DNA of 64,000 bases from an uncultured bacterium (GCA_949296525.1 CASFOP010000003.1:62001-126000), one strand, 5' to 3'; numbered from the stretch's first letter, positions 1-9,059 are shown. Notes: a model not told the origin generated them from the sequence alone. Made by a program: numbers and translations.

Positions 1-5
1 TTTTT

Positions 6-845
6 TTAATCAGCACGGGCCGCCTCCTCTTTTTTGTATCCGCGTCCCAGACGCGAAACCACAAACGCGATCAATAAAAATACCAGATTGACCAAAATAA
101 TCGTCGCGCCCGACGGAATATTAAACAGAAAAGACAAATATACCCCGCTCCACACGCTGGCCAAAGCCAGCGCGGCGGCCAGCCACAACACCTGTTTAAA
201 CGTGCGCGCCAACAGCAGGGCGGTCACGGGCGGCAGGATAATCAGCGCGGAAATTAAGAAAATCCCCACCACTTTAAACGCCAGCACCACCGCCAGCGAT
301 GTAAACACAATCAGCGCGGCATTTAAACGCTTTACATGTACGCCGCGCGTACGGGCAAAAGCCTCGTCAAAGCTGGCAGCAATTAAATCCCGGTACCAAA
401 ACAGCAGAAACAGCAAAAGGGCCGCCAGCAATACCGCACACCAAAACACCTCCGCACGGCCCACGGTCAAAATACTTCCGAACAAAAACCCAAACAAATC
501 CGCATTAAACCCTCCGGCCAGCGCGGTAATAAAAATACCCAAAGCCAGGCCCGCCGCGCTGACAATGCCGATGGCGGCGTCCCCGTACACTTTGATTTTT
601 TCCATAATCTTCAAAATCCCCAGAGACGCCAACAACACCACGGGCACGGACATATATAAAGGGCTGGTCTGGGTCAGCAGGCCGACGGCCACGCCCGTCA
701 GACACACATGGCTGAGCCCGTCACCGATGAGCGAGAGCCTTTTCAGCACCAAAAACACCCCAAGCAAGGCGCACGCCACCGCCGCCAAAGAACCCGCCAG
801 CAGGCCGCGCTGCACAAAGCCGTAAGAGAGGAACTCGCTAATCAT
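6..845 (-). CDS. znuB: Metal ABC transporter permease (ZnuB/MntB-type)
   Basis: 279-residue, very hydrophobic inner-membrane protein with the arrangement of the ABC-3 permease family (ZnuB, MntB, TroC), which moves Zn2+ or Mn2+ across the inner membrane. The conserved family stretch LLKRLSLIGDGLSHVCLTGVAVG occurs near residues 33-55. Its start overlaps the end of the ATPase gene by 8 bp, so the two are translationally coupled. Third gene of a substrate-binding protein, ATPase, permease operon. Zinc is the preferred substrate guess, but manganese cannot be excluded from sequence. Confidence 0.9.
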   Translation of the reverse strand: MISEFLSYGFVQRGLLAGSLAAVACALLGVFLVLKRLSLIGDGLSHVCLTGVAVGLLTQTSPLYMSVPVVLLASLGILKIMEKIKVYGDAAIGIVSAAGLALGIFITALAGGFNADLFGFLFGSILTVGRAEVFWCAVLLAALLLFLLFWYRDLIAASFDEAFARTRGVHVKRLNAALIVFTSLAVVLAFKVVGIFLISALIILPPVTALLLARTFKQVLWLAAALALASVWSGVYLSFLFNIPSGATIILVNLVFLLIAFVVSRLGRGYKKEEAARAD

Positions 846-1671
846 GTTTGGCCTCCGCCCCGTGCGCCGCTTTATGGCCTGCCGGTTTTTCTACCGAACA
901 ATGACAGCCCAGCGGACAGTGCCCGTGATTGTGCAGGTGGTCTATGGTATGCTGGGCAAAGGGACCGAGTTTTTCGGCCACTTTCTGCGAATGGCAAAAA
1001 GCCTGCCTGTCACCAAAAAACACCATCTCTTTGTCTATATACATAAATTTGGAAATATATTTGCCCACCTCTCCCGTATCGTGGGTAATGAGCAGAATGG
1101 TTACACCGTGTTTCCGGTTTAAATCCGCCAGCAGATTAAAAAACATTTCGCGGCTGCCGGGGTCCATGGCGGCGGAAGGTTCGTCCAAAATCAGCAGCTG
1201 CGGTTTGCTGACCAGCGCACGCGCAAGCAGTACGCGCTGCTGCTGTCCCACCGACAGCGTGGAAAAAATACGACCCGCCAAATCCAGCGTATGCGTCTGC
1301 TGCAGTGCGCGGCGCACGGCCTGCAGATTTTCCGCCGTGGCCTCTTTATGTTTGGCGTCAAAACACAGCCCCATCAGCACCACTTCTTCCACCGACAGCG
1401 GGAAACGCGTCTGCGATACGGGGCTTTTCTGCGCCAAATAACCTATTTTTTGCCAGTCCTTAAATTTGCGCACGGGCACGCCGAAAAGCTCCATTTCCCC
1501 CGTGCCTTTTTCCAGCCCTAAAATCAGCTTCAGCAGGGTGGTTTTGCCGCCGCCGTTGGGGCCGATAATGCCCACATAATCCCCCGCTTCCACGGCAAAG
1601 GATACATCCTCCAGCACCGTCATACGGGTATAGGCAAAACTAACATCTTTGGCCTGCACTACGGGCGGCAT
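838..1671 (-). CDS. znuC: Metal ABC transporter ATP-binding protein with His/Cys-rich tail
   Basis: 277-residue ABC ATPase. Walker A GPNGGGKT is near residue 37, the signature LSVGQQQR is followed by Walker B LLILDEP, and the switch histidine lies in LITHD. It powers the permease encoded next to it. About the last 40 residues are not part of the usual ATPase fold and are very rich in His with three Cys (cluster around HLHNHGHCPLGCHC), which looks like a cytoplasmic metal-binding tail. It overlaps the end of the binding-protein gene by 13 bp. Confidence 0.92.
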   Translation of the reverse strand: MPPVVQAKDVSFAYTRMTVLEDVSFAVEAGDYVGIIGPNGGGKTTLLKLILGLEKGTGEMELFGVPVRKFKDWQKIGYLAQKSPVSQTRFPLSVEEVVLMGLCFDAKHKEATAENLQAVRRALQQTHTLDLAGRIFSTLSVGQQQRVLLARALVSKPQLLILDEPSAAMDPGSREMFFNLLADLNRKHGVTILLITHDTGEVGKYISKFMYIDKEMVFFGDRQAFCHSQKVAEKLGPFAQHTIDHLHNHGHCPLGCHCSVEKPAGHKAAHGAEAKHD

Positions 1672-2564
1672 TTAAGTCCCTCCCGCAGGTTATGCAAATT
1701 GCGCCGCATATATTCACCGTATGTAATTCCGGCGTCAAAATCTTTTTTGCTCACTTCCTCCACCGTATACAGCGGCAGCACACGCACTTTGGTTTCCCGT
1801 GCGACGGTGGCCGCCAAATCCTGCGAAAGCGTTTCTTCGGTAAATACGGCCGGCACGCCGTGTTTACGTATATAACGCACCAATCCCGCCAGCCTGTGCA
1901 CGGAATGTTCGCTCTGGTGGGAAGTGCCCGTCAAAGACTGCAAATGCAGGCCGTAGGTCTGCGCCAAATTGCCAAAAGCCAAATGCCCCACATGCACCAC
2001 GTCACGGCTTTGGCAGTCGGCAAACCCGTTCATAAAAGACGCATGCAGCTCTTTGATTTCGTTTTCAAATTCAATGAGGTTTTTTTTGTAATATGCTTTG
2101 CCGTCGGGGTCTGCCTTGGTAAGCGCTTTCGTAATACGTTTGGCCATTTCCAGCGCGCCGTAAGGAGTCATCCACACGTGCGGATCCTGCTCCGGAAAAG
2201 ACGGCCCCGCCTCCAGGGCGTTTACGCCGGAAAGCCCTTTCAAAATATCTTTCGTCCAGGGCTCCACACGCGGGGAAATATATATAAACAAATCCGCTTC
2301 GCTCACGGCAATAATGGAGCCCGGCGTGGGCTCAAAGCTGTGCGGCTCCGCCCCGGGCGGCACCAGCATATGCAGGTTTACCCTTTCCCCGCCGATTTGT
2401 TTAGCCAGCGTATACGGCACATAACCCGATACCGTTACTTCCAGTTTGTCCTTAGGCGAGGCGGAAGCAGGCGGCACGGCCGCGGTTTTACCGCCGCGCA
2501 ACCACCAGACGCCAAATGCCCCGAGCGCCAAAACAATCAATACGGCCAGCAGGCCTTTTTTCAT
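1659..2564 (-). CDS. znuA: Metal ABC transporter substrate-binding protein (ZnuA-type)
   Basis: 301-residue cluster A-I metal-binding protein. An N-terminal hydrophobic segment (residues 3-23) serves as signal or anchor; there is no lipobox Cys. Candidate metal ligands are the His in PHSFEP, the His in DPHVWM, the His in VGHLAFG and the Glu in FTEETL, which match the usual three His plus one acidic residue. A good AGGAGG ribosome site precedes the ATG. First gene of the metal-import operon. It lacks the long His-rich loop of many ZnuA proteins; the His-rich element here is on the ATPase. Confidence 0.9.
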   Translation of the reverse strand: MKKGLLAVLIVLALGAFGVWWLRGGKTAAVPPASASPKDKLEVTVSGYVPYTLAKQIGGERVNLHMLVPPGAEPHSFEPTPGSIIAVSEADLFIYISPRVEPWTKDILKGLSGVNALEAGPSFPEQDPHVWMTPYGALEMAKRITKALTKADPDGKAYYKKNLIEFENEIKELHASFMNGFADCQSRDVVHVGHLAFGNLAQTYGLHLQSLTGTSHQSEHSVHRLAGLVRYIRKHGVPAVFTEETLSQDLAATVARETKVRVLPLYTVEEVSKKDFDAGITYGEYMRRNLHNLREGLKCRP

Positions 2565-2589
2565 ACATCCTCCTAGACTTATTGTATGT

Positions 2590-2598
2590 ATTCTAGCA
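2590..2598 (-). promoter_or_regulatory. Extended -10 upstream of metal-import operon
   Basis: On the minus strand TGCTAGAAT matches the extended -10 form TGnTAnAAT, about 25 bp before the znuA start. No convincing -35 is seen. The same nonamer lies upstream of tRNA-Leu at 25225-25233. No clear Zur palindrome was recognised. Confidence 0.5.
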
Positions 2599-2785
2599 TT
2601 TTCCCGGTGTTAAAGCCTGCCAGCCTGCAAAAGACAACGAGCCACAAATATATTGCCTTAACCGCCAAATTTGCGTTTTACGGGAAGTTATATTAGAAAA
2701 TGATTTGTGATAAATGTGATTCGCAGACAATCCAAAAAATGATGTAAGAGCTTTAAAAAACCTACCAGACACCAGCCAAAAAACA

Positions 2786-2814
2786 GGCGGGGCAAAAAAC
2801 TGTCTTGCCCCGCC
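2786..2814 (-). terminator. Rho-independent terminator of tdh-kbl operon
   Basis: Perfect 10-bp GC-rich stem (GGCGGGGCAA with its complement) and a 9-nt loop, followed on the minus strand by a T-rich run. It lies 24 bp beyond the kbl stop codon. Confidence 0.85.
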
Positions 2815-2837
2815 CGCACAAAGCTGCCGTCCAGCGT

Positions 2838-4028
2838 TTACTTAATTACGCCCAGCTCTTTGCCTACTTTAATAAATTTCTCCGCGGCAAATTCCAGGTC
2901 TTTGCGTTCGTGCCCCGCTGTGACGATGGTGCGCAGGCGTTCTTTGCCGCGCGGCACGGTGGGGAACACAATGGCCAGCGCAAACACGCCTTCTTCAAAC
3001 AGGCGTTTGCTGAACTGCTGTGCTTCGGCGCTGCCGGGCACCATCACGGGCGTAACAGGCGTCTGGCTGTGGCCCGTGTCAAAGCCGGCCTTTTGCAGGG
3101 CCTCTTTAAAATAATGGGTATTGTCCCAGAGCTTTTTCAGGCGTTCGGGTTCGTTTTCAATCACGTCCAGCCCCGCCAGGCACGTGGCAATCACAGAAGG
3201 CGGCTGGGAGCTGGAGAACAGGAACGGGCGAGCGGTGGACACCATATAGTCGCGCAGTTTCTGCGGGCCGGCCACATAGCCGCCCACAGCGGCAAAAGCC
3301 TTGGACAGCGTGCCGATTTGTATATCCACTTTTCCCTGCATGTGGAAATGTTCCACGGTGCCGTGGCCGTGTTCGCCCAGCACGCCGGAAGCGTGTGCGT
3401 CGTCAATCATGGTAATTACGCCGTGCTTGTCGCACAGTTCCACAATGTCGGGCAAATTGCAAATGTCCCCGTCCATGCTGAACACCCCGTCGGTCACCAG
3501 CAGTTTGCGGCGGGCGTTTTTGACGTCGTCGCTTTCCAAAATTTCTTTTAAGTGCGCCATGTCGCTGTGGCGGTACACTTTTTTCTTGGCCTTGGCCAGA
3601 CGGCCGCCGTCAATAATACTGGCGTGATTGAGCTCGTCGGAAATCAGCACGTCTTCGGGTGAAGTCATCAGGCACTGGCAGGTAGCCGTGTTGGCCGTAA
3701 AACCGGACTGCGTCAGAATGGCAGCCTCGGCCCCCTTAAACGCGGCCAGGCGTTTCTCCAGTTCTTCATGCATGCTCATCGTGCCGATAATGGTGCGCAC
3801 GGCGGCGGTGCCGATGCCGTATTCTTCCACCGCTTTGACCGCGGCAGCTTTGACCCTGGGGTGCGTGGTTAAATTTAGGTAATTGTTGGAAGTTAAATTG
3901 ACCACCTTTTTGCCGTCAATGACCGCCACGGGGCTTTGGGCCGACTGCAAAATATGCAGCGTGATAAAGCGGTTTTCCGCTTTTAACTGCTTGATTTCAT
4001 CGTCCAGAAAATCAAATTTATGATTCAT
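2838..4028 (-). CDS. kbl: Glycine C-acetyltransferase (2-amino-3-ketobutyrate CoA ligase)
   Basis: 396-residue PLP-dependent alpha-oxoamine synthase. It cleaves 2-amino-3-ketobutyrate with CoA to give glycine and acetyl-CoA. The PLP lysine is K243 in GTLSKAF; the cofactor-binding Asp and His lie in MIDDAHASGVLGEHGHG (about 207-223). Length is typical of the family. It lies 9 bp after the dehydrogenase gene in the same operon, which together degrade threonine to glycine. The homologous 8-amino-7-oxononanoate synthase (BioF) is less likely because no biotin gene is nearby and tdh is. Confidence 0.93.
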   Translation of the reverse strand: MNHKFDFLDDEIKQLKAENRFITLHILQSAQSPVAVIDGKKVVNLTSNNYLNLTTHPRVKAAAVKAVEEYGIGTAAVRTIIGTMSMHEELEKRLAAFKGAEAAILTQSGFTANTATCQCLMTSPEDVLISDELNHASIIDGGRLAKAKKKVYRHSDMAHLKEILESDDVKNARRKLLVTDGVFSMDGDICNLPDIVELCDKHGVITMIDDAHASGVLGEHGHGTVEHFHMQGKVDIQIGTLSKAFAAVGGYVAGPQKLRDYMVSTARPFLFSSSQPPSVIATCLAGLDVIENEPERLKKLWDNTHYFKEALQKAGFDTGHSQTPVTPVMVPGSAEAQQFSKRLFEEGVFALAIVFPTVPRGKERLRTIVTAGHERKDLEFAAEKFIKVGKELGVIK

Positions 4029-4037
4029 ACGTTCTCC

Positions 4038-5075
4038 TTACGGCACCATAATGACTTTGCCGCATTTGTGTTCGGGATCGGTCATGGCGGCAAAGGCTTT
4101 TTCAAAGTCCTTCATTTCAAACTCATGCGTAATGACGGGACGCGGGTCTATTTTGCCGCTGCGCAGCAACGCGTCCATAGTATACCAACTTTCATAAATT
4201 TTGCGGCCGGTCAGCCCCTGCACCTGTACGCCTTTAAATACAATCAAATTGGCATAGTCCAGCGTAACCGGGCCTCCGGGCAAACCGAAAGCCACAAAAT
4301 GCCCCGCGGGTTTAATGGCGCGCAGGGCCAAATCTATACCGGCGGGGTGGCCAGACATTTCTATCACCACGTCCACGCCTTTTTCATCGCCGGACGCTTT
4401 AATGATTTTTTCCAACGCGCCGGATTCGGACGGGTCTATAATTACGTCAGCGCCCATGCGTTCGGCCAGTTTTTTGCGGAAAGCCGACATTTCCGTGGCA
4501 ATCACTTTGGCCGCACCGCAGGCTTTGGCCACATTGGCGGCGAACAGTCCCTGCGCGCCCATACCGTTGACCAATACCACTTTACCCGCGATGTCATTGG
4601 CCAGTGTGGCGTAGACGGCATTGCCCAGGGGCTCCATAATGGAACCAATATCTTTTAAACTGCCATCTTTATGTTTCCAACCGCAGCGCGCGGGAATGGC
4701 TGCATATTCGGCAAAGCCGCCGGGGCGATCCAGCCCGATGGTCTGGTTATGCGCGCATACGTCGCGGTGGTTGTTGCGGCATTCATAGCATTTGCCGCAC
4801 CAGACATGCGATTCTATGGAAATAAAATCGCCTTTTTCAAAACCGTGCGCGTCCGCCCCCACTTCCACTACTGTACCGCAAAGCTCGTGGCCGAAAATAA
4901 ACGGGATGGGGATGCGCTGCGGCGCCCAGCCGGTATAATTATATACCGGTATATCGCTGCCGCAAATGGATGTTTTATAAATTTTGACGAGGAGTTCGTC
5001 TTTTTGAATATGGGGAACGTCGGTGTCTATGTATTCCGCACCTTTGGCGGGTTTGGTTTTACAAAGCGCTTTCAT
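4038..5075 (-). CDS. tdh: L-threonine 3-dehydrogenase-type zinc alcohol dehydrogenase
   Basis: 345 residues when started at the ATG preceded by AGGAGG; an upstream in-frame ATG would add 12 residues but has no ribosome site. Medium-chain zinc dehydrogenase that oxidises threonine to 2-amino-3-ketobutyrate with NAD+. Catalytic zinc ligands C38 and H63-E64 are present, as is the structural zinc set at about C93, C96, C99 and C107. The Rossmann nucleotide fold follows (VLVNGMGAQGLFAANVAKA). Pairing with kbl supports threonine as substrate, although related sorbitol or butanediol dehydrogenases share this architecture. Confidence 0.88.
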   Translation of the reverse strand: MKALCKTKPAKGAEYIDTDVPHIQKDELLVKIYKTSICGSDIPVYNYTGWAPQRIPIPFIFGHELCGTVVEVGADAHGFEKGDFISIESHVWCGKCYECRNNHRDVCAHNQTIGLDRPGGFAEYAAIPARCGWKHKDGSLKDIGSIMEPLGNAVYATLANDIAGKVVLVNGMGAQGLFAANVAKACGAAKVIATEMSAFRKKLAERMGADVIIDPSESGALEKIIKASGDEKGVDVVIEMSGHPAGIDLALRAIKPAGHFVAFGLPGGPVTLDYANLIVFKGVQVQGLTGRKIYESWYTMDALLRSGKIDPRPVITHEFEMKDFEKAFAAMTDPEHKCGKVIMVP

Positions 5076-5181
5076 ATGTCCTCCTGCCCATACGGGGCCT
5101 GTTGTTTTCATTCTACATTAATTTTCCGTTTTTGTAATGGGAGGTTTAAAAGTAAAAAACGCCGGTTTTTCCCGGTAAAAA

Positions 5182-5190
5182 TGCTACAAT
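5182..5190 (+). promoter_or_regulatory. Extended -10 for DUF4912-GH57 operon
   Basis: TGCTACAAT matches the extended -10 consensus about 44 bp before the DUF4912 start. A -35 is not obvious. Confidence 0.5.
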
Positions 5191-5233
5191 AAAATGGAAT
5201 CAGTTTCAGTTTTATAAAAGGGTGAGGTTTTGT

Positions 5234-6127
5234 ATGGAGAAAAATTTATCTTCCGCCGTGTTTCAGCAAACGCGGCCCCCGGTGCCCCAGGAGCAGGGAG
5301 ATATTCCTTCCGGCTACGGCACCACCGAAAGCTATTTGCTTCCCAAAGATCCGGCGTGGATGTTCCTGTTCTGGGAAATCACGAACGAAACTTTTGATTA
5401 CGTGCGCAGCCAGTACGGCGCGGATGTATTAGACCACAGCCGCACGGTCATCCGCCTTTACGACGTTACCGGCAAAGATTATTTTGACGGCACCAACGCC
5501 AATGCCTACTACGACATGCCCGTCATTTTTGACGCCAAAAGCTGGTATATACACGCCCCGCAGGCCGGGCACGGTTATGTGGCGGACCTGGGCTTTATCA
5601 CGCCGCAGGGCCAGTTTATTTTGCTGACCCGCAGCAATATGATTACGCTTCCGCCGGGCAAAGTGTCCGATATCATTGACGACAAATGGATGAGCGTGGA
5701 AGGCGATTTTATTAAGCTGCTTCAGCTCTCGGGCGCCGACCGCATCGGCATGGGCGCCAGCGAACTGATGCAGGTGGTGGACCAGCGCTGGCGGCTGACT
5801 GAACTGGCCGGCGCGGGCAACGCACCTTCTTCGGCCCGCTCGTCCTGGACTTCTTTTGCCCTGCACACCGTGCCGGCCCCCGCGCCGGAAGGCGATGAAG
5901 ACATCTGGCTGCAGGCCGACTGTGAAATTATCGTATACGGTTCCGCTTCGCCCAATGCTTTTGTAACGATTAACGGCAAGGAAATCAAACTGCAAAACGG
6001 CAAGTTCTCCCTGCGCCAGGCGCTGCCCGCCGGTGCGGTATTGGATTTGCCCATTAAAGCCAGCAACAAAAAAGGCGACAAGACCCGCCAGGTGCACATC
6101 AAAGCCCTGCGCGAACAGGGGAAATAA
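5234..6127 (+). CDS. DUF4912 domain protein
   Basis: 297 residues from the ATG at 5234, chosen because AAGGGTGAGG sits about 7 nt before it (a GTG lies 12 nt earlier). Residues 25-160 match the DUF4912 pattern (YLLPKDPAWMFLFWEI, then RLYDVT, then YVADLGFI). The C-terminus has a short beta-rich segment resembling a bacterial surface or Ig-like fold (ITINGKEIKLQNGKFSLRQALPAG). No signal peptide, so cytoplasmic. It is 3 bp upstream of a GH57 branching enzyme; this pairing is recurrent in bacteria and suggests a role in glycogen handling. Biochemical function unknown. Confidence 0.8.
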   Translation: MEKNLSSAVFQQTRPPVPQEQGDIPSGYGTTESYLLPKDPAWMFLFWEITNETFDYVRSQYGADVLDHSRTVIRLYDVTGKDYFDGTNANAYYDMPVIFDAKSWYIHAPQAGHGYVADLGFITPQGQFILLTRSNMITLPPGKVSDIIDDKWMSVEGDFIKLLQLSGADRIGMGASELMQVVDQRWRLTELAGAGNAPSSARSSWTSFALHTVPAPAPEGDEDIWLQADCEIIVYGSASPNAFVTINGKEIKLQNGKFSLRQALPAGAVLDLPIKASNKKGDKTRQVHIKALREQGK

Positions 6128-6130
6128 AGC

Positions 6131-7756
6131 ATGGGACAGGAAAAAGGCTACCTCGCGCTGGTACTGCACGCGCATCTGCCGTTTATCAAACACCCGGAAT
6201 ATCCTGACTTTCTGGAAGAGGACTGGTTTTATGAAGCCATGGTGGAAACCTACCTGCCGCTTCTGAACGTCTTTGAAAAACTTACCGCAGAAGGCGTGGA
6301 CTTCCGCCTGACCATGTCCGTTACGCCGCCTCTGTGCAACATGATGAGCGACCCGCTGCTCATTGATCGTTTCAAACATTATTTAAACCAGCGGATGGAG
6401 CTCTCGGGCAAAGAAATTGAACGCACCAAAGGCACTGAATTTGAAGCCGTGGCACACATGTACTATGACAAATTCCGCCGCTTCAAAGACCTGTTTGAAA
6501 ACGTCTATCATTCCAATATTCTGGAAGGATTTAAAAAATTCCAGGATATGGGCAAACTGGAAATCATCACCTGCGGCGCCACGCACGGCTATCTGCCGCT
6601 GATGGTGCACAAGGAAAGCGTCAACGCCCAGGTCAAAGTGGCGGCGGCCGACTACCGCCTGCGCTTTGGCAAAAGCCCGCGCGGCATTTGGCTGGGCGAA
6701 TGCGCCTATAACCCGGGTGACGACAAATTCCTGCGCGATGAAGGCATTCGCTTTTTCTTCCTGGAATCGCACGGCATTCTGCACGGTACGCCGCGGCCGA
6801 AATACGGCATTTACGCCCCCGTGTACTGCCCGCAGACCGGCGTGGCCGCCTTTGCGCGCGATATGGAATCAGCCCAGCAGGTGTGGAGCGCCGACTCCGG
6901 CTATCCCGGCGACGGACGCTACCGCGAATTTTACCGCGATTTGGGCTACGATTTGGATTACGATTATATCAAGCCCTACCTGCACAGCGACGGTGTGCGC
7001 CGCAACATCGGCATGAAATACCATAAAATTACGGGGAAGGTGGCTTTAAATGAAAAAGCTCCTTACAACCCGCATGAAGCACGCGACGTGGCCGCAGTAC
7101 ACGCCGGCAACTTTATGTTCAACCGCCAGAAACAGATTGAATATCTCTCCACGCTTATGGACCGCAAACCGCTGGTGGTGTCTATGTACGACGCGGAACT
7201 GTACGGACACTGGTGGTATGAAGGCATAGATTTCCTGGAGTTTTTGTTTAAGAAAATCTATTACGACCAGACGGACATCAAGCTGGTTACCCCGATGGAA
7301 TACCTGGATATGTACCCCGTCAACCAAACGGTACAGCCGTCCATGTCCTCCTGGGGCGACAAAGGCTACCACGACGTGTGGCTCAATGCCGGCAATGACT
7401 GGATTTACCGCCACCTCATTAAAGCCGCGCAGCGCATGACCGAAATGGCCAACCAGCACCCTAATGCCGACGGCCTGCTCAAACGGGCACTCAACCAGCT
7501 GGCGCGCGAGCTGCTGCTGATGCAGTCTTCGGACTGGGCGTTCTTGATGACTACGGGCACCGCCAAGGAATATTCCACCAAGCGGACCAAAGACCACATC
7601 AAACGCTTCAACGAGCTTTATGAGCAAATTAAGCACAACCGCATTGACGAAGGCTATGTCTACCGCCTGGAAAACAGCGACTCTATTTTCCAGCAGATAG
7701 ATTACAATGTTTATTCGTCTGCGGCCAAAGACAAAGTCTTGGCGCAATATAAATAA
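6131..7756 (+). CDS. 1,4-alpha-glucan branching enzyme, family GH57
   Basis: 541-residue cytoplasmic GH57 protein. Conserved regions are HAHLPF (13-18), the nucleophile E190 in WLGECAY, and the acid/base D354 in MYDAELYGHWW. These positions agree with known GH57 branching enzymes, which make alpha-1,6 branches in glycogen. Length fits the branching-enzyme subfamily rather than GH57 amylopullulanases. Translated with the DUF4912 gene and followed by a strong terminator. No glycogen synthase gene is in the window. Confidence 0.9.
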   Translation: MGQEKGYLALVLHAHLPFIKHPEYPDFLEEDWFYEAMVETYLPLLNVFEKLTAEGVDFRLTMSVTPPLCNMMSDPLLIDRFKHYLNQRMELSGKEIERTKGTEFEAVAHMYYDKFRRFKDLFENVYHSNILEGFKKFQDMGKLEIITCGATHGYLPLMVHKESVNAQVKVAAADYRLRFGKSPRGIWLGECAYNPGDDKFLRDEGIRFFFLESHGILHGTPRPKYGIYAPVYCPQTGVAAFARDMESAQQVWSADSGYPGDGRYREFYRDLGYDLDYDYIKPYLHSDGVRRNIGMKYHKITGKVALNEKAPYNPHEARDVAAVHAGNFMFNRQKQIEYLSTLMDRKPLVVSMYDAELYGHWWYEGIDFLEFLFKKIYYDQTDIKLVTPMEYLDMYPVNQTVQPSMSSWGDKGYHDVWLNAGNDWIYRHLIKAAQRMTEMANQHPNADGLLKRALNQLARELLLMQSSDWAFLMTTGTAKEYSTKRTKDHIKRFNELYEQIKHNRIDEGYVYRLENSDSIFQQIDYNVYSSAAKDKVLAQYK

Positions 7757-7766
7757 GAGATTACAC

Positions 7767-7800
7767 AAAGCCCCCTGCCGTTTAGCAGGGGGCTTTATCT
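7767..7800 (+). terminator. Terminator after GH57 gene
   Basis: 12-bp perfect stem AAAGCCCCCTGC with its complement and a 6-nt loop, ending in TTT. It may also act on the converging pilin gene at 7818 because A and T runs flank both sides. Confidence 0.85.
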
Positions 7801-7817
7801 GTAAAAAATATCTTTTT

Positions 7818-8351
7818 TTACTTTAGCAAACCTTTCAGCGTATCACATAATTGGGAATTAGCGTCATTTCTACAGGTTATTTGTCCCGCTTGCGTCGGAT
7901 GCTGGTCATAATACCAATAAATTGTCGCCTGTAAATTACTGGAAGTATAGCAAGAAGCCGCACCAATTGCATTTTTCCCAGGACAATAAGTCAGAGCCAA
8001 TACTCTTGTAGATTTGGAATCATTTCCCCCTGCTCCGTCACCCATATTATCCAGCAACCAATCCGTACCGCACAGGATTTGATTGGCTCTGGAAGATCCG
8101 GACCAAATATGGCATTCAGAAGGAATAGATATATCCAAGGAAGGCACATCAAGAGTATAATCACCGTTGACCATGTAATACCGCTCCTGCGCTTCTTTGA
8201 TAGCCCGCATAAGAGGCATATACGTCATAAAACGGGTTTTCAAAACTGCTTTCTGATACTGCGGTACGGCTATAGCGGCCAAAATACCGATAATTAAAAC
8301 GACAACTAACAGCTCTATTAGGGTAAATGCGGCGTTTTTTTCACTCTTCAT
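7818..8351 (-). CDS. Type IV pilin-like protein
   Basis: 177 residues. Class III signal: short leader MKSEKNAA, then FTLIELLVVVLIIGILAAIA with the conserved Glu at mature position 5. The residue before the cleavage site is Ala rather than the usual Gly. The globular part carries six cysteines, including a YCPGK motif, and resembles the pilin at 57520. Minor pilin, major pilin or pseudopilin cannot be told apart. There is no Shine-Dalgarno; a -10 box ends 6 nt before the ATG and a T12 run lies in the promoter spacer. Confidence 0.88.
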   Translation of the reverse strand: MKSEKNAAFTLIELLVVVLIIGILAAIAVPQYQKAVLKTRFMTYMPLMRAIKEAQERYYMVNGDYTLDVPSLDISIPSECHIWSGSSRANQILCGTDWLLDNMGDGAGGNDSKSTRVLALTYCPGKNAIGAASCYTSSNLQATIYWYYDQHPTQAGQITCRNDANSQLCDTLKGLLK

Positions 8352-8385
8352 GCGAAAAGTGTATCAAAAAAAAAAAACGAGTCAA
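8352..8385 (-). promoter_or_regulatory. T12-spacer promoter of pilin 7818
   Basis: Minus strand: -35-like TTGACT, then CG, twelve T, GA, then -10-like TACACT, then 6 nt to the ATG. The spacer is 16 nt. The same 2+12+2 design is found at the three other type IV pilin genes in the window. Confidence 0.65.
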
Positions 8386-8499
8386 GGCTTGACCAATAAA
8401 CGGCAAAAATCAAACAAAAAAAGCTGCCTGCGGGCCCCACAGCACAGGCAATGAAGCAGGCTTCGAAAGCGGCATAAAGGGGCGGAGAGAAATCAATCC

Positions 8500-8855
8500 C
8501 TAGGCTTGTTTTCCGATTTACCGCCGCACGGACGTGTAAATTGATTTTGCTTTCTTCGTCCGTCGCTTCCAGTTTAAAGATAACGGGACGCAGACCGTCG
8601 TTGCGGCTGCATATGGCCACGCCGGGTTTCTTAATAATAAAACACGCCGTTTCCGGTCCCGTGCGCCGGCGCAAAAACATACTGGTAAATCGCTTTCCAA
8701 GCCTCGTCGCAGAAATCTTCCGGTTTGGCATAATCGGCATAAAACACCTGGCCGGCTTTCATCATCGGGCAGGGGCCGAGGCCTTCGGCCCCGTATTCCG
8801 CGGCTAGTTCTTTATCTAATGTAGTTTTCAAAACGGTAATTTTTACTTTTTTCAT
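8500..8855 (-). pseudogene. TIGR04076 family protein, frameshifted
   Basis: Starts at 8855 behind a GGAGG site with MKKVKITVLKTTLDKELAAE and the family core EGLGPCPMMKAGQVFYADYAKP. The first frame stops after GVFYY at 8631. The family continues with GDWIKKPGVAICSCNDGLRPVIFKLEATD, and here IKKPGVAICSRNDGLRPVIFKLEATDEESKINLH continues in another frame. The join fits loss of about 11 bp covering codons for GDW. Function of the family is unknown. The lower boundary is approximate; the second frame stays open to 8348. Confidence 0.7.
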
Positions 8856-8903
8856 TTTACATCCTCCTTCCCATATCCTAACAAAAAATATTCCCCGGTA
8901 CAG

Positions 8904-8932
8904 AAAAAAATGCGCTCCCGTCAGGGAGCGCA
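8904..8932 (-). terminator. Terminator after tRNA-Ser
   Basis: 9-bp perfect stem TGCGCTCCC with its complement and a 4-nt loop. On the minus strand it is followed by a T7 run, directly after the tRNA 3' end. Confidence 0.8.
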
Positions 8933-8938
8933 TGTAAA

Positions 8939-9028
8939 TGGCGGAGAGGGAGAGATTCGAACTCTCGATACGGTTTCCCGTATGCAGTCTTTCCAGGACT
9001 GTGCCTTAAACCGCTCGGCCACCTCTCC
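8939..9028 (-). tRNA. tRNA-Ser (anticodon GGA)
   Basis: 90-nt class II tRNA with a long variable arm. Acceptor stem GGAGAGG pairs with CCTCTCC, discriminator is G and CCA is encoded. Anticodon stem CAGTC/GACTG encloses loop CTGGAAA, giving anticodon GGA, which reads UCC and UCU. The T-arm GTTCGAATC is intact. Confidence 0.95.
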
Positions 9029-9059
9029 AAAAAGAGTTTTGCCTAAGAAAGCATATAAA

